Source of the DNA: an uncultured Pelagibacteraceae bacterium | GTDB lineage: Bacteria > Pseudomonadota > Alphaproteobacteria > Pelagibacterales > Pelagibacteraceae | Direction of reading: 5' to 3' | Assembly (NCBI GenBank): GCA_902601705.1 | Contig: CACKNV010000001.1 | Span: 62,001 to 126,000 of the forward strand | Length of the DNA: 64,000 bases | Shown: positions 26,846 through 35,216 of the stretch, one piece after another | Layout: each line of letters opens with the position of its first letter | Position numbering within the stretch: position 1 is the stretch's first letter | Translations under genes and position numbers: made by a program | Notes under the pieces: generated by a model | Seen by the model: only the letters and a program-made list of their open reading frames with translations | Databases searched by the model: none | What the model was told of the DNA's origin: nothing

Positions 26846-27973
26846 ATGTTTACAAAGTCTAAAAGTATAAAAAATAAAACTGATTTTAATCAGGATGAAA
26901 GACTTAAAAAAGTATCAAATTTAAAAATTTTATTAAATAGACCCGAGTTGGGGGCTCTAGGTGGAGCAATTTTAGTTTTTATTTTTTTTGGTATTGTTGC
27001 AGGTGATACTGGGATGTTTAGCGCTTACGGTATTTTAAATTTTTTAGATGTTTCAGCTAATCTAGGAATTATAGCTATTGCTGCAGCAATGTTAATGATT
27101 GGTGGAGAATTTGATTTATCAATAGGTTCAATGATTGGTTTTGCAGGAATCTGCATAGCAATCCCAGCTATTTACTGGGGGTGGCCTTTATGGATGAGTA
27201 TTATATTTGCTTTTTCAATGGCAGTTCTAGTCGGTTATTTTAATGGGATACTCGTTGTCAGAACTGGCTTACCGTCTTTTATAGTCACACTTGCAATGTT
27301 GTTTATCTTAAGAGGAGCAACATTAGCTTTAACAAGATTAATCACAGGACGTACACAAGTACCAGGTTTAAGAGTTTTAATTGAAAACGATCCTATAGCA
27401 TGGATATTTGCAACAGACTCATTTAAATGGGTTTTTACATGGCTAGGTTCAATGAATTTAATTGCTTTAAGAACAGATGGTACTCCTTTAGCTACGGGCA
27501 TTCCTCCTTCGGTTATTTGGTTTATAGCTCTTGCAATTTTAACAACTTGGATACTTATGAAAACAAGATATGGGAATTGGATTTTTGCTTCCGGTGGAGA
27601 TAAAAATGGAGCGAATAATGTAGGTGTGCCAGTGGGTAGAGTTAAAATAAGTTTATTTATTGGAACGGCAGTGGCCGCAACGATCTTTGCAACTATTCAA
27701 GTCTTAGATGCTGGATCAGCTGATACTATGAGAGGTACTTTGAAAGAACTAGAGGCCATTGCAGCTGCCGTGGTAGGTGGATGTTTACTTACAGGAGGTT
27801 ATGGATCAGCTATTGGGGCTGCTTTTGGAGCAATTATTTTTGGCACGGTATCTATGGGAATTTTTTATACAGATGTGGACACAGACTGGTTTAAAGTATT
27901 TCTGGGAGCAATGATGCTTATAGCCGTAATATTTAATAATTATATAAGAAGAAAAGTAACAGAAAGCAAATAA
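26846..27973 (+). CDS. Sugar/inositol ABC transporter, permease
   Basis: 375-residue inner-membrane permease of the ribose/fructose class with about ten hydrophobic helices. Family motifs: [17 protein letters not shown] (first third), [19 protein letters not shown] and [20 protein letters not shown], and [19 protein letters not shown] near the end. The start follows an AT-rich stretch without a good Shine-Dalgarno, in contrast to the binding protein. It shares one base with the ATPase ATG. Confidence 0.93.
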   Translation: MFTKSKSIKNKTDFNQDERLKKVSNLKILLNRPELGALGGAILVFIFFGIVAGDTGMFSAYGILNFLDVSANLGIIAIAAAMLMIGGEFDLSIGSMIGFAGICIAIPAIYWGWPLWMSIIFAFSMAVLVGYFNGILVVRTGLPSFIVTLAMLFILRGATLALTRLITGRTQVPGLRVLIENDPIAWIFATDSFKWVFTWLGSMNLIALRTDGTPLATGIPPSVIWFIALAILTTWILMKTRYGNWIFASGGDKNGANNVGVPVGRVKISLFIGTAVAATIFATIQVLDAGSADTMRGTLKELEAIAAAVVGGCLLTGGYGSAIGAAFGAIIFGTVSMGIFYTDVDTDWFKVFLGAMMLIAVIFNNYIRRKVTESK

Positions 27974-28764
27974 TGTCAGACTATTTAGTTCAATTTAATA
28001 ACATCAGTAAGTTTTTTGGAAAAGTTATTGCGCTCAAAGATGTAACAATGAAGTTACGCAAAGGTGAGATAATGTGTTTATTGGGTGATAATGGAGCAGG
28101 AAAATCGACTTTGATTAAAACACTTGCTGGAGTCCATAAACCTGATGAAGGAGAAATTATTTTTGAAGGTGAAAAAATTATTTTTGATAGTCCAAAAGAC
28201 GCTTTAGATATAGGTATTGCTACAGTATATCAAGATTTAGCCTTGGTACCGTTAATGAGTGTTACAAGAAATTTTTTTATGGGCAGAGAACCTTTAAAGG
28301 GACCTCCATTTTTAAAAACTTTTGATGTAGAGAAGGCAAATAAAATTGCTGCAGAAAGAATGGGACAAATAGGTATTGATGTAAGAGATCCATCACAAGC
28401 AGTAGGAACTATGTCGGGCGGTGAAAGGCAGTGTCTTGCAATAAGTAGAGCTATCTACTTTGGTGCAAAAGTTTTAGTTCTTGATGAACCGACTTCTGCT
28501 TTAGGAGTTCACCAAGCATCTGTGGTTTTAAAATATATAGTTAAAGCTGCCTCACAGGGTTTAGCAGTAATTTTAATTACACATAATGTTCATCACGCAT
28601 ATCCAGTCGGAAACAGTTTCACAGTTCTCAATAGAGGTAAAAGTTTAGGAACATATGAAAAGAAAGATATTTCCAGAGAAAAACTTTTAAGCATGATGGC
28701 AGGTGGAGAAGAACTTGATAAGCTAGAAGTTGAACTTAAAGAAATGAATAGAATTTCTTCATAG
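27973..28764 (+). CDS. Sugar/inositol ABC transporter, ATP-binding protein (single-domain)
   Basis: 263-residue ATPase: Walker [14 protein letters not shown]-loop [13 protein letters not shown], signature [11 protein letters not shown], Walker [12 protein letters not shown] and switch histidine in [11 protein letters not shown]. Most sugar importers of this class use tandem ATPases of about 500 residues; a single domain followed by a kinase is the arrangement of rhizobial FrcA, which it resembles in style. It would act as a homodimer. Confidence 0.93.
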   Translation: MSDYLVQFNNISKFFGKVIALKDVTMKLRKGEIMCLLGDNGAGKSTLIKTLAGVHKPDEGEIIFEGEKIIFDSPKDALDIGIATVYQDLALVPLMSVTRNFFMGREPLKGPPFLKTFDVEKANKIAAERMGQIGIDVRDPSQAVGTMSGGERQCLAISRAIYFGAKVLVLDEPTSALGVHQASVVLKYIVKAASQGLAVILITHNVHHAYPVGNSFTVLNRGKSLGTYEKKDISREKLLSMMAGGEELDKLEVELKEMNRISS

Positions 28765-28766
28765 AA

Positions 28767-29669
28767 ATGCAAATCGGTATAGATTTAGGTGCTACAAAAA
28801 TTGAATACGTTTTATTAGATAATAATAATAAAGAATTATTACGAAATAGAATTGAAACACCAAAAAACTATAGTGAAACAATAACTTCTATAATCTCAAT
28901 TATTAGAGATATCGAAAATAAGAATAAAAATAATTTGAATGTAGGGATTTGTCACCCAGGTGCGACTGATAAAACAACAGGTTTAATTAAAAATGCTCAC
29001 AATTCACTCTGGTTAAATGATAAAAATTTAATCAAAGATCTAAAGAAAAAAATTAATAATAATATTTACCTAGAAAATGATGCAAATTGTTTTTGTTTAT
29101 CTGAGGCATTTGATGGTTCTGCCAGCCATTATGAAACTGTTTTTGGTATAATTCTTGGTTCTGGTTGTGGTGGGGGGTTAGTAATAAATAAAAAAATAAT
29201 TTCTGGTTCAAATGGTTTAGGAGGTGAATGGAGTTTAAATCAAATGCCTGATATGAAAGTTCAAAACTTAAAATCAGAAGAAAAAATAGATTTCTCTAAT
29301 AGAATAGAGGGTTTTCTCTCTGGAAAGTCTATAGAAAAAAATTTCTATTTAAATTTCAAAAAAAAAATGACAGCTAAAGAAATTTTTTTCAATTACAAAA
29401 AAGATGAAAAAGATGCTAGCAAATTTATAGATGATTATAAAATAAAATTAGCTAGAGCGTTAGTTGTTATAATCACTACTATTGATCCAGATGCGATTGT
29501 TTTCGGTGGGGGAGTTTCAAATGAAATTGATTTTTTAGACGAAATCAAACAAATTACATCTAAATTTATTAATGAACCAAATTTAAAAACAATTTTTCTA
29601 AAACCATTATACGGTGATGCAAGTGGTGTTAGAGGTGCAGCACTATTAGGAAGAGAAAACTTTATTTAA
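28767..29669 (+). CDS. ROK-family sugar kinase (FrcK-like position), zinc motif absent
   Basis: 300-residue actin-fold kinase: IGIDLGATKIEYVLLD (phosphate 1), LENDANCFCLSEA with the catalytic Asp, and FGIILGSGCGGGLVIN (phosphate 2). ROK proteins normally show GEWGHN and a CxCGxxGCxE zinc site; here the equivalents are GEWSLNQ and NRIEGFLSG, so the histidine and all cysteines are gone. It ends the importer operon and probably phosphorylates the imported sugar or a breakdown product. It overlaps the convergent oxidoreductase by eight bases. Confidence 0.82.
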   Translation: MQIGIDLGATKIEYVLLDNNNKELLRNRIETPKNYSETITSIISIIRDIENKNKNNLNVGICHPGATDKTTGLIKNAHNSLWLNDKNLIKDLKKKINNNIYLENDANCFCLSEAFDGSASHYETVFGIILGSGCGGGLVINKKIISGSNGLGGEWSLNQMPDMKVQNLKSEEKIDFSNRIEGFLSGKSIEKNFYLNFKKKMTAKEIFFNYKKDEKDASKFIDDYKIKLARALVVIITTIDPDAIVFGGGVSNEIDFLDEIKQITSKFINEPNLKTIFLKPLYGDASGVRGAALLGRENFI

Positions 29670-30822
29670 TTATATTCTTAATTTCTTTTTTAGTGAAAAT
29701 TGTTGGTCGTTCACATAATTGATTTATTTTAACTTTTTTACCTTTTTTTGCGGAATTATGTATTGCATCGATTATATTCAACACATGTAAAGATAATTTT
29801 CCATTACATTTATGCAATTTTTTCTTTTGAATAGAACTTATCATTTCAGACAAACCCACGCCTCTATAATTTGCATTAGTAGGTGACTCGTTAGCTCTTG
29901 AACTCTGTGATCGAATATTGATTTTTCCGAGTGTCATTTTATTTGTCTTAAAATTTTTCCATGAACTTCCTAATTTTTTACTAATTAAAACTGATCCACC
30001 AAACATATTTGGATCAGGGACAATCATTGATCCCTCATTACCATATAATTCAATATGATTTCTTAAATGCGAAATTACATCGAAAGAGAGTGTTAGTCTG
30101 ATTATAGTTCCATTTAAAAATTTAATTGTTGAAAAATAAGTTGTTGGACATTCTACTTTAAACTTCTTTCCTTTTTTGGGGCCAATGCCAATAACTCTTT
30201 TTGATTTACCTTTTTCAGATTGACTAAAAACTTCTTTTGCGGGACCCAATAAATTTACTAAAGCAGTTAAATAATATGGCCCCATATCTATTACAGGTCC
30301 GCCACCTTTTTTCGCAAACCATGGTTCTGGATTTGGATGATAAGATTGGACACCTGGATATGCGAAGATAGCATTTCCAAATTTAACCTTACCAATAATT
30401 TTTTTATCTAGTAGCTCTCTTGATTTCTGAATACCACCCCCCAAAAAAGTGTCTGGTGCATTTCCAACGTACAATTTCATTTTTTTTGCTAATTTAATTA
30501 ATCTTATTCCATCAGCTAAATTTATAGCTAGAGGTTTTTCCGAGTAAACATGTTTACCATGTTTAAGAGCAAGTTTTGCAACAGAATAATGAGCTGTAGG
30601 AATTGTTAAATTTAAAATTAATTTTATATTTTTATCATTTAATAATTCTTTTATTGAAACAGCTTTAATTTTATTCGCTTTAGCACATTTAATTGCAGCT
30701 TTGTTATTGATATCAGCACATTTTATAATTTTAAAATTATTAAAATACTTATGTGCTCTAAAGTACGTTTCAGCTATATGGCCACAACCTATCAGGCCTA
30801 CTTTAAAAATTTTCTTCATCAA
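29662..30822 (-). CDS. Gfo/Idh/MocA-family oxidoreductase
   Basis: 386-residue NAD(P)-dependent oxidoreductase. Rossmann motif VGLIGCGHIAETYFRAH, catalytic lysine in VYSEKPLAIN, and GGGPVIDMGPYYLTALVNLLG in the substrate domain. It differs clearly from IolG, lacking the IHDFD motif and being longer, so it likely oxidises another inositol isomer or a pathway intermediate. It lies two bases downstream of iolD on the same strand, so they are co-transcribed. ATG 30819 is an alternative start one codon later. Confidence 0.83.
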   Translation of the reverse strand: MMKKIFKVGLIGCGHIAETYFRAHKYFNNFKIIKCADINNKAAIKCAKANKIKAVSIKELLNDKNIKLILNLTIPTAHYSVAKLALKHGKHVYSEKPLAINLADGIRLIKLAKKMKLYVGNAPDTFLGGGIQKSRELLDKKIIGKVKFGNAIFAYPGVQSYHPNPEPWFAKKGGGPVIDMGPYYLTALVNLLGPAKEVFSQSEKGKSKRVIGIGPKKGKKFKVECPTTYFSTIKFLNGTIIRLTLSFDVISHLRNHIELYGNEGSMIVPDPNMFGGSVLISKKLGSSWKNFKTNKMTLGKINIRSQSSRANESPTNANYRGVGLSEMISSIQKKKLHKCNGKLSLHVLNIIDAIHNSAKKGKKVKINQLCERPTIFTKKEIKNIIK

Positions 30823-30824
30823 TT

Positions 30825-32669
30825 TTAAACACCTTTTCTTTGTTTTTTCTTTCCTTCAAGATGTTCTTTTAGAGATTTTTTGTTTTCTTCTGTTGTAGGA
30901 ATTCCAAGAGTAGGGCTTTCCCAGTACGCCGAACCTTCTAACCACTGATAACCATCTGTATGAATTGAAATTACATAAGTTTTTTTTGATTTCTTTGCTC
31001 TTTTAAATGCCTCCTCTAATTCAGCAATAGAATTTACATGTTCACCATCTGCTCCCATGCTTTTTGCGTGTCCTGCAAAATCTACAGGCACTAAGTTAGT
31101 AGTCTTTGAACTTTTGAGTAAGCAATTAAATTCTTTGCCGCCTTTATATAATTGCAATCTATTAATTACAGCGTGACCGCCATTGTCACAAACTATTAAT
31201 ATTAATTTATTGTCTGTTATGACAGAGCTGTAAATGTCTGAATTATAAAGTAGGTAAGATCCATCGCCGACAAATGAAACTACTTCCTTGTCTGGATTAG
31301 CCATTTTAATACCAAGTGCTCCGGAAATTTCGTAACTCATACAACTAAAACCCCATTCCGTTTCATGTGTATTTAGTTCTCTAGGTTTCCAAACCTGTAT
31401 TACTTCACCAACCAATCCTCCAGCTGCTGTCACTGCTATATCGGTAGGATCTGAATTTCTATAGCATGCACCAATAACTTGGGCGTAACTTGGAAGTTTT
31501 TGGTTAGTTGGTCCACTTTCTTTATCAACATACGCTTCCCAGTCTTTCAATTCTTTTCTGGATTTTTTATACCAATTGTCATCAGCTTTCCAACTTCCTA
31601 ATGCTTGTGATAATTCCATTAAAGACACTTTGGCGTCTCCAACAATTGCTTGTGCCATGTGTTTATTCGCATCAAATCGTGCAGCATTAATAGAAACTAA
31701 TTTAAAATTAGGATTCTCAAAATTAGCCCAAGAACCAGTTGTAAAATCTGCAAGTTTAGTTCCAATAGCAATTGCTGTATCAGTTTCTTTACTTAAATTG
31801 TTTGCAGCTCTTCCACCTAAACCACCAATAGTTCCTAAATAATGAGTATGATCTTTTTTTATAGATGAATAACCCATGACAGTTTGTGTTACAGGAACGT
31901 TATGTTTTTTTGCAAAATCGCTTAATTCATCTGTGGCATCTGAATAAAAAACTCCCCCACCAGCAATGATTATTGGTTTCTTAGATTTTTTAATAAGTTC
32001 AGCAGCCTCTTTGATTTGAAAATCATCTGGTCTGGGTCTTCTAATCGTATGAACTCTTTCCTTAAAGAATTCCTCTGGATAATCGTAAACCTCGCCTTGA
32101 ACATCTTGGCTTAATGAAATACATGCTGGACCACAATCTGCTGGATCTAACATAATTTGAATTGCTTGCTGTAAACTTGAAATGATTTGTTCTGGTCTAG
32201 TAATTCTATCAAAATATCTCACAACAGATTTAAACCCATCATTCTGAGTTATCCCTGGGTTATTAAAGTGCTCAACTTGTTGCAATACTGGGTCGGGCAT
32301 TCTATTTGCAAACGTATCTCCAGGTAAAAAAAGTATAGGAAGCCTATTACTCATTGCTACAGCAGCTGCTGTAATCATATTTGTTGATCCGGGTCCAACT
32401 GAAGAAGTTGCAACAAAAATCTGTTTTCTTCTTTTAGCTCTTGAATAAGCAATTCCTGTAAGAGCCATGTTCTGCTCGTGATGTCCTCGCCAAGTAGGAA
32501 GCTTTTTTTGGTTTTCTTGAAGTGCCTGACCTAAACATGCAACATTACCATGACCAAAAATTCCAAACACACCTGGAAATAAAGGCTCTTTTTTTCCCTC
32601 TATAAGAGTTTTCTGTGAAGTTAAGAATTTAACTAAAGCGTGAGCACAAGTAAGTTGAATGTTTTTCAT
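30825..32669 (-). CDS. iolD: 3D-(3,5/4)-trihydroxycyclohexane-1,2-dione acylhydrolase
   Basis: Thiamine-diphosphate enzyme that opens the ring to 5-deoxy-glucuronate in inositol breakdown. The 614-residue protein has TWRGHHEQNMALTGIAYSRA with the cofactor-activating glutamate, VATSSVGPGSTNMITAAAVA, and the diphosphate/metal motif VSFVGDGSYLLYNSDIYSSV ending in CDNGG. Length and N-terminus (TCAHALVKFL) match IolD rather than acetolactate synthase. It is divergent from the aldehyde dehydrogenase gene across 49 bases. Confidence 0.93.
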   Translation of the reverse strand: MKNIQLTCAHALVKFLTSQKTLIEGKKEPLFPGVFGIFGHGNVACLGQALQENQKKLPTWRGHHEQNMALTGIAYSRAKRRKQIFVATSSVGPGSTNMITAAAVAMSNRLPILFLPGDTFANRMPDPVLQQVEHFNNPGITQNDGFKSVVRYFDRITRPEQIISSLQQAIQIMLDPADCGPACISLSQDVQGEVYDYPEEFFKERVHTIRRPRPDDFQIKEAAELIKKSKKPIIIAGGGVFYSDATDELSDFAKKHNVPVTQTVMGYSSIKKDHTHYLGTIGGLGGRAANNLSKETDTAIAIGTKLADFTTGSWANFENPNFKLVSINAARFDANKHMAQAIVGDAKVSLMELSQALGSWKADDNWYKKSRKELKDWEAYVDKESGPTNQKLPSYAQVIGACYRNSDPTDIAVTAAGGLVGEVIQVWKPRELNTHETEWGFSCMSYEISGALGIKMANPDKEVVSFVGDGSYLLYNSDIYSSVITDNKLILIVCDNGGHAVINRLQLYKGGKEFNCLLKSSKTTNLVPVDFAGHAKSMGADGEHVNSIAELEEAFKRAKKSKKTYVISIHTDGYQWLEGSAYWESPTLGIPTTEENKKSLKEHLEGKKKQRKGV

Positions 32670-32718
32670 AAATTCAATATAAACTATTTAATTAATATTC
32701 TTTATTCAACAATAATAT

Positions 32719-34164
32719 ATGTACGATAAATACGGACAGTTCATTGATGGTAAGTGGCAAAAGTCTGCAAGTGGTGAAACCTATGATGTTATAAATCCAG
32801 CAACAGAGGAAGTAATTGGTAAAGCTTCAAAAGCAAACAATACAGATATCCAAAATGCTCTTAAATCTGCTGAAAACGGTTTAAAAATATGGAGAAATAC
32901 GTCTCCCTGGGAGCGGTCAAAAATTATAAGAAGAATTTCTGAATTAATAAGAAAAAAATCTGATGTTTTATCTAAATGGATGACTTTAGAAGTTGGAAAA
33001 CCCTTAACAGAAGGACCGGGAGAAATAAATGGAGCTGCGGATATTTTTGAGTGGAATTCAGAAGAAACTAAAAGAATATATGGTGAAACAAACCAGAGTC
33101 GATTCCCTAACACAAGAATACATGTTTATTATCAACCCGTTGGAGTAGTTGCAGCTCTAATACCATGGAATTTTCCAGTTATTTTGGCATCTAGGAAAAT
33201 TTCTACAGCCTTAGCAGCAGGATGTTCGGTGATAGTTAAACCAGATGTAATAACACCAGGAAGTGTTATGGAAATAGTTGATATTTGTAAAGAAGCGGGT
33301 GTACCTCCAGGAGTAGTAAATTTATTATCTGGAGATCCAGCTGGAATTTCAGAGGAGCTTATAAAGTCTGATATCATTAAAAAAATATCTATTACTGGTT
33401 CAACTAGAGTAGGTAAATTAATATTGAAACAAGCAGCCGATAAAGTTCAAAGGGTAACAATGGAATTAAGTGGACACTCTCCTTTTATCGTTTTTGATGA
33501 TGTAGATTTAAATAAAGTTACTGATATGGCTATAGCAGCAAAATTTAGAAATAATGGTCAAGTTTGTATATCTCCTAATAGATTTTATATTCATGAAAAG
33601 AAAAAAGATGACTTTGCAAAATTAATGATTGATAAAACAAAAAAATTAAAAATAGGTAATGGGATGGATAAAAACACATTATTAGGTCCATTATGTACAA
33701 AACAAAGATTAGAGGGTGTTGAAAAATTAGTTGAAATAACAAAAAATGAAGGAGGCAAAGTTTTATTAGGTGGTAAAAGAGCCGCAAATTTTAATAAAGG
33801 CTATTATTTTGAACCAACGATATTTGATAATGTAAAAGATAATTTTACAATCATGAAAGAAGAACCATTTGGCCCTATAGTTCCTATTTTAACTTTCAAA
33901 AATTTTGATGAGGTAATAGAAAGAGCAAATAATAATGATCTTGGTCTATGCAGTTACATATACACCACAGACTTAAAAAAGGCACAAGTTGCCTCTGAAA
34001 AAATGGAAACCGGTTGTGTAGCGGTGAATACGGCAGCAGTAGCAGTGGCTGAAGCACCTTTTGGTGGCATTAAACAAACAGGTTATGGAAGAGAAGGTGG
34101 ATCAATGGCAATAAAGGACTATCTGAATATAAAGTATACTCATTTTGGAATATCTTACGAATGA
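32719..34164 (+). CDS. NAD(P)-dependent aldehyde dehydrogenase
   Basis: 481-residue aldehyde dehydrogenase: IPWNFPVILASRKISTALAA, nucleotide ISITGSTRVGKLI, catalytic glutamate in TMELSGHSPFIVFDD and catalytic cysteine in NNGQVCISPNRFYIH. It resembles succinate-semialdehyde/2-oxoglutarate-semialdehyde enzymes more than the CoA-acylating IolA/MmsA type that finishes inositol catabolism. Overlap by four bases with the aldolase gene implies that the two act together, possibly oxidising the aldehyde the aldolase releases. Confidence 0.88.
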   Translation: MYDKYGQFIDGKWQKSASGETYDVINPATEEVIGKASKANNTDIQNALKSAENGLKIWRNTSPWERSKIIRRISELIRKKSDVLSKWMTLEVGKPLTEGPGEINGAADIFEWNSEETKRIYGETNQSRFPNTRIHVYYQPVGVVAALIPWNFPVILASRKISTALAAGCSVIVKPDVITPGSVMEIVDICKEAGVPPGVVNLLSGDPAGISEELIKSDIIKKISITGSTRVGKLILKQAADKVQRVTMELSGHSPFIVFDDVDLNKVTDMAIAAKFRNNGQVCISPNRFYIHEKKKDDFAKLMIDKTKKLKIGNGMDKNTLLGPLCTKQRLEGVEKLVEITKNEGGKVLLGGKRAANFNKGYYFEPTIFDNVKDNFTIMKEEPFGPIVPILTFKNFDEVIERANNNDLGLCSYIYTTDLKKAQVASEKMETGCVAVNTAAVAVAEAPFGGIKQTGYGREGGSMAIKDYLNIKYTHFGISYE

Positions 34165-34949
34165 GAAAAAACAAATTAAAAGAATTATTCAAAAAAAATA
34201 TACCAATCATAAATACATGGTTAGCAATACCAAGTTCCTTTTCTGCAGAAGTTATGGCAAACCAAGGATGGGACTCGGTGACTATTGATATGCAACACGG
34301 GCTAATAGATTATTCTAATGCTGTAAATATGTTACAAGCAATTTCAACGACAAATACTATACCTTTGGCAAGGGTAAATTGGAACGAGCCAGGTCAAATA
34401 ATGAAAATTCTAGATGCGGGTTCTTATGGTGTGATTTGCCCTATGGTCAGTAATAGGATACAAGCTGAAAATTTTGTTCAGGCCTGTCAATATCCCCCTA
34501 AGGGCTATAGAAGTTTTGGTCCTATAAGAGCGAGTATTTATGGCGGAAGTGACTATGCAAAACACGCTAATGAAGAAATTCTTAAATTAGCAATGATTGA
34601 AACTAAAGAAGCATTAGAAAAACTTGATGAAATTTTAGACACTCCAAATTTGGATGGGGTATATATAGGACCAGCAGATTTAAGTTTAGCCGTAGGTGAA
34701 GAACCTGGTTTTGATAGACCAGAAAATACAAAAGCATATAAAGAAATATTAAGGATTCTCGAGTCTGCAAAAAAAAGAAATTTGTTGGCTGGTTTACATA
34801 ATGGTACGGCAGAATATGCCAATAAAATGATTAAAAAAGGTTTTAATTTAGTGACAGTGGGTTCTGATAGTAGATACATTGCTTCAGGTGCAAAATCTGA
34901 TCTAGAAAAACTCAAAAATATAAAATCTAAAGATACAAAAGGCTACTAG
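34161..34949 (+). CDS. HpcH/HpaI-family class II aldolase
   Basis: 262-residue metal-dependent aldolase that cleaves 2-keto-3-deoxy-type acids to pyruvate plus an aldehyde. Motifs: WDSVTIDMQHGLIDYSNA (catalytic His), IPLARVNWNEPGQIMKILDAG, MIETKEALEKLDEIL (metal Glu) and GVYIGPADLSLAVG (metal Asp). Family relatives include GarL (5-keto-4-deoxyglucarate) and RhmA. It is not part of the classical inositol route, whose aldolase (IolJ) belongs to another family. Confidence 0.87.
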   Translation: MRKNKLKELFKKNIPIINTWLAIPSSFSAEVMANQGWDSVTIDMQHGLIDYSNAVNMLQAISTTNTIPLARVNWNEPGQIMKILDAGSYGVICPMVSNRIQAENFVQACQYPPKGYRSFGPIRASIYGGSDYAKHANEEILKLAMIETKEALEKLDEILDTPNLDGVYIGPADLSLAVGEEPGFDRPENTKAYKEILRILESAKKRNLLAGLHNGTAEYANKMIKKGFNLVTVGSDSRYIASGAKSDLEKLKNIKSKDTKGY

Positions 34950-34955
34950 ATAATA

Positions 34956-35216
34956 ATGTTTTATGTTTATATGCTCAAATCAAAGAGCATAAAACCTATT
35001 ACTTACGTTGGTTACACAAACAATTTAAAAAAAAGAATCATCCTTCATAATTCAGGGAAAGGAGCAAAATTCACTAAGGGGAGAAAATGGGTATTAATTT
35101 ACAAAGAGAAATTTAAGTCAAAAAATAAGGCAATTTCTAGAGAATATTATATAAAGAAAAATAGAACTTTGAGAAATAAGATTAAAAATGAATATATCAA
35201 TATTGCTTCCTTATAA
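34956..35216 (+). CDS. GIY-YIG nuclease-like small protein
   Basis: 86-residue protein with the GIY-YIG core: FYVYMLKSKS, then ITYVGYTNNLKKRIILHN, and AISREYYIKK carrying the glutamate. This is the stand-alone UPF0213 type found widely as single genes of uncertain function. It follows the aldolase by six bases and its last 29 bases overlap the glycosyltransferase start. Confidence 0.82.
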   Translation: MFYVYMLKSKSIKPITYVGYTNNLKKRIILHNSGKGAKFTKGRKWVLIYKEKFKSKNKAISREYYIKKNRTLRNKIKNEYINIASL

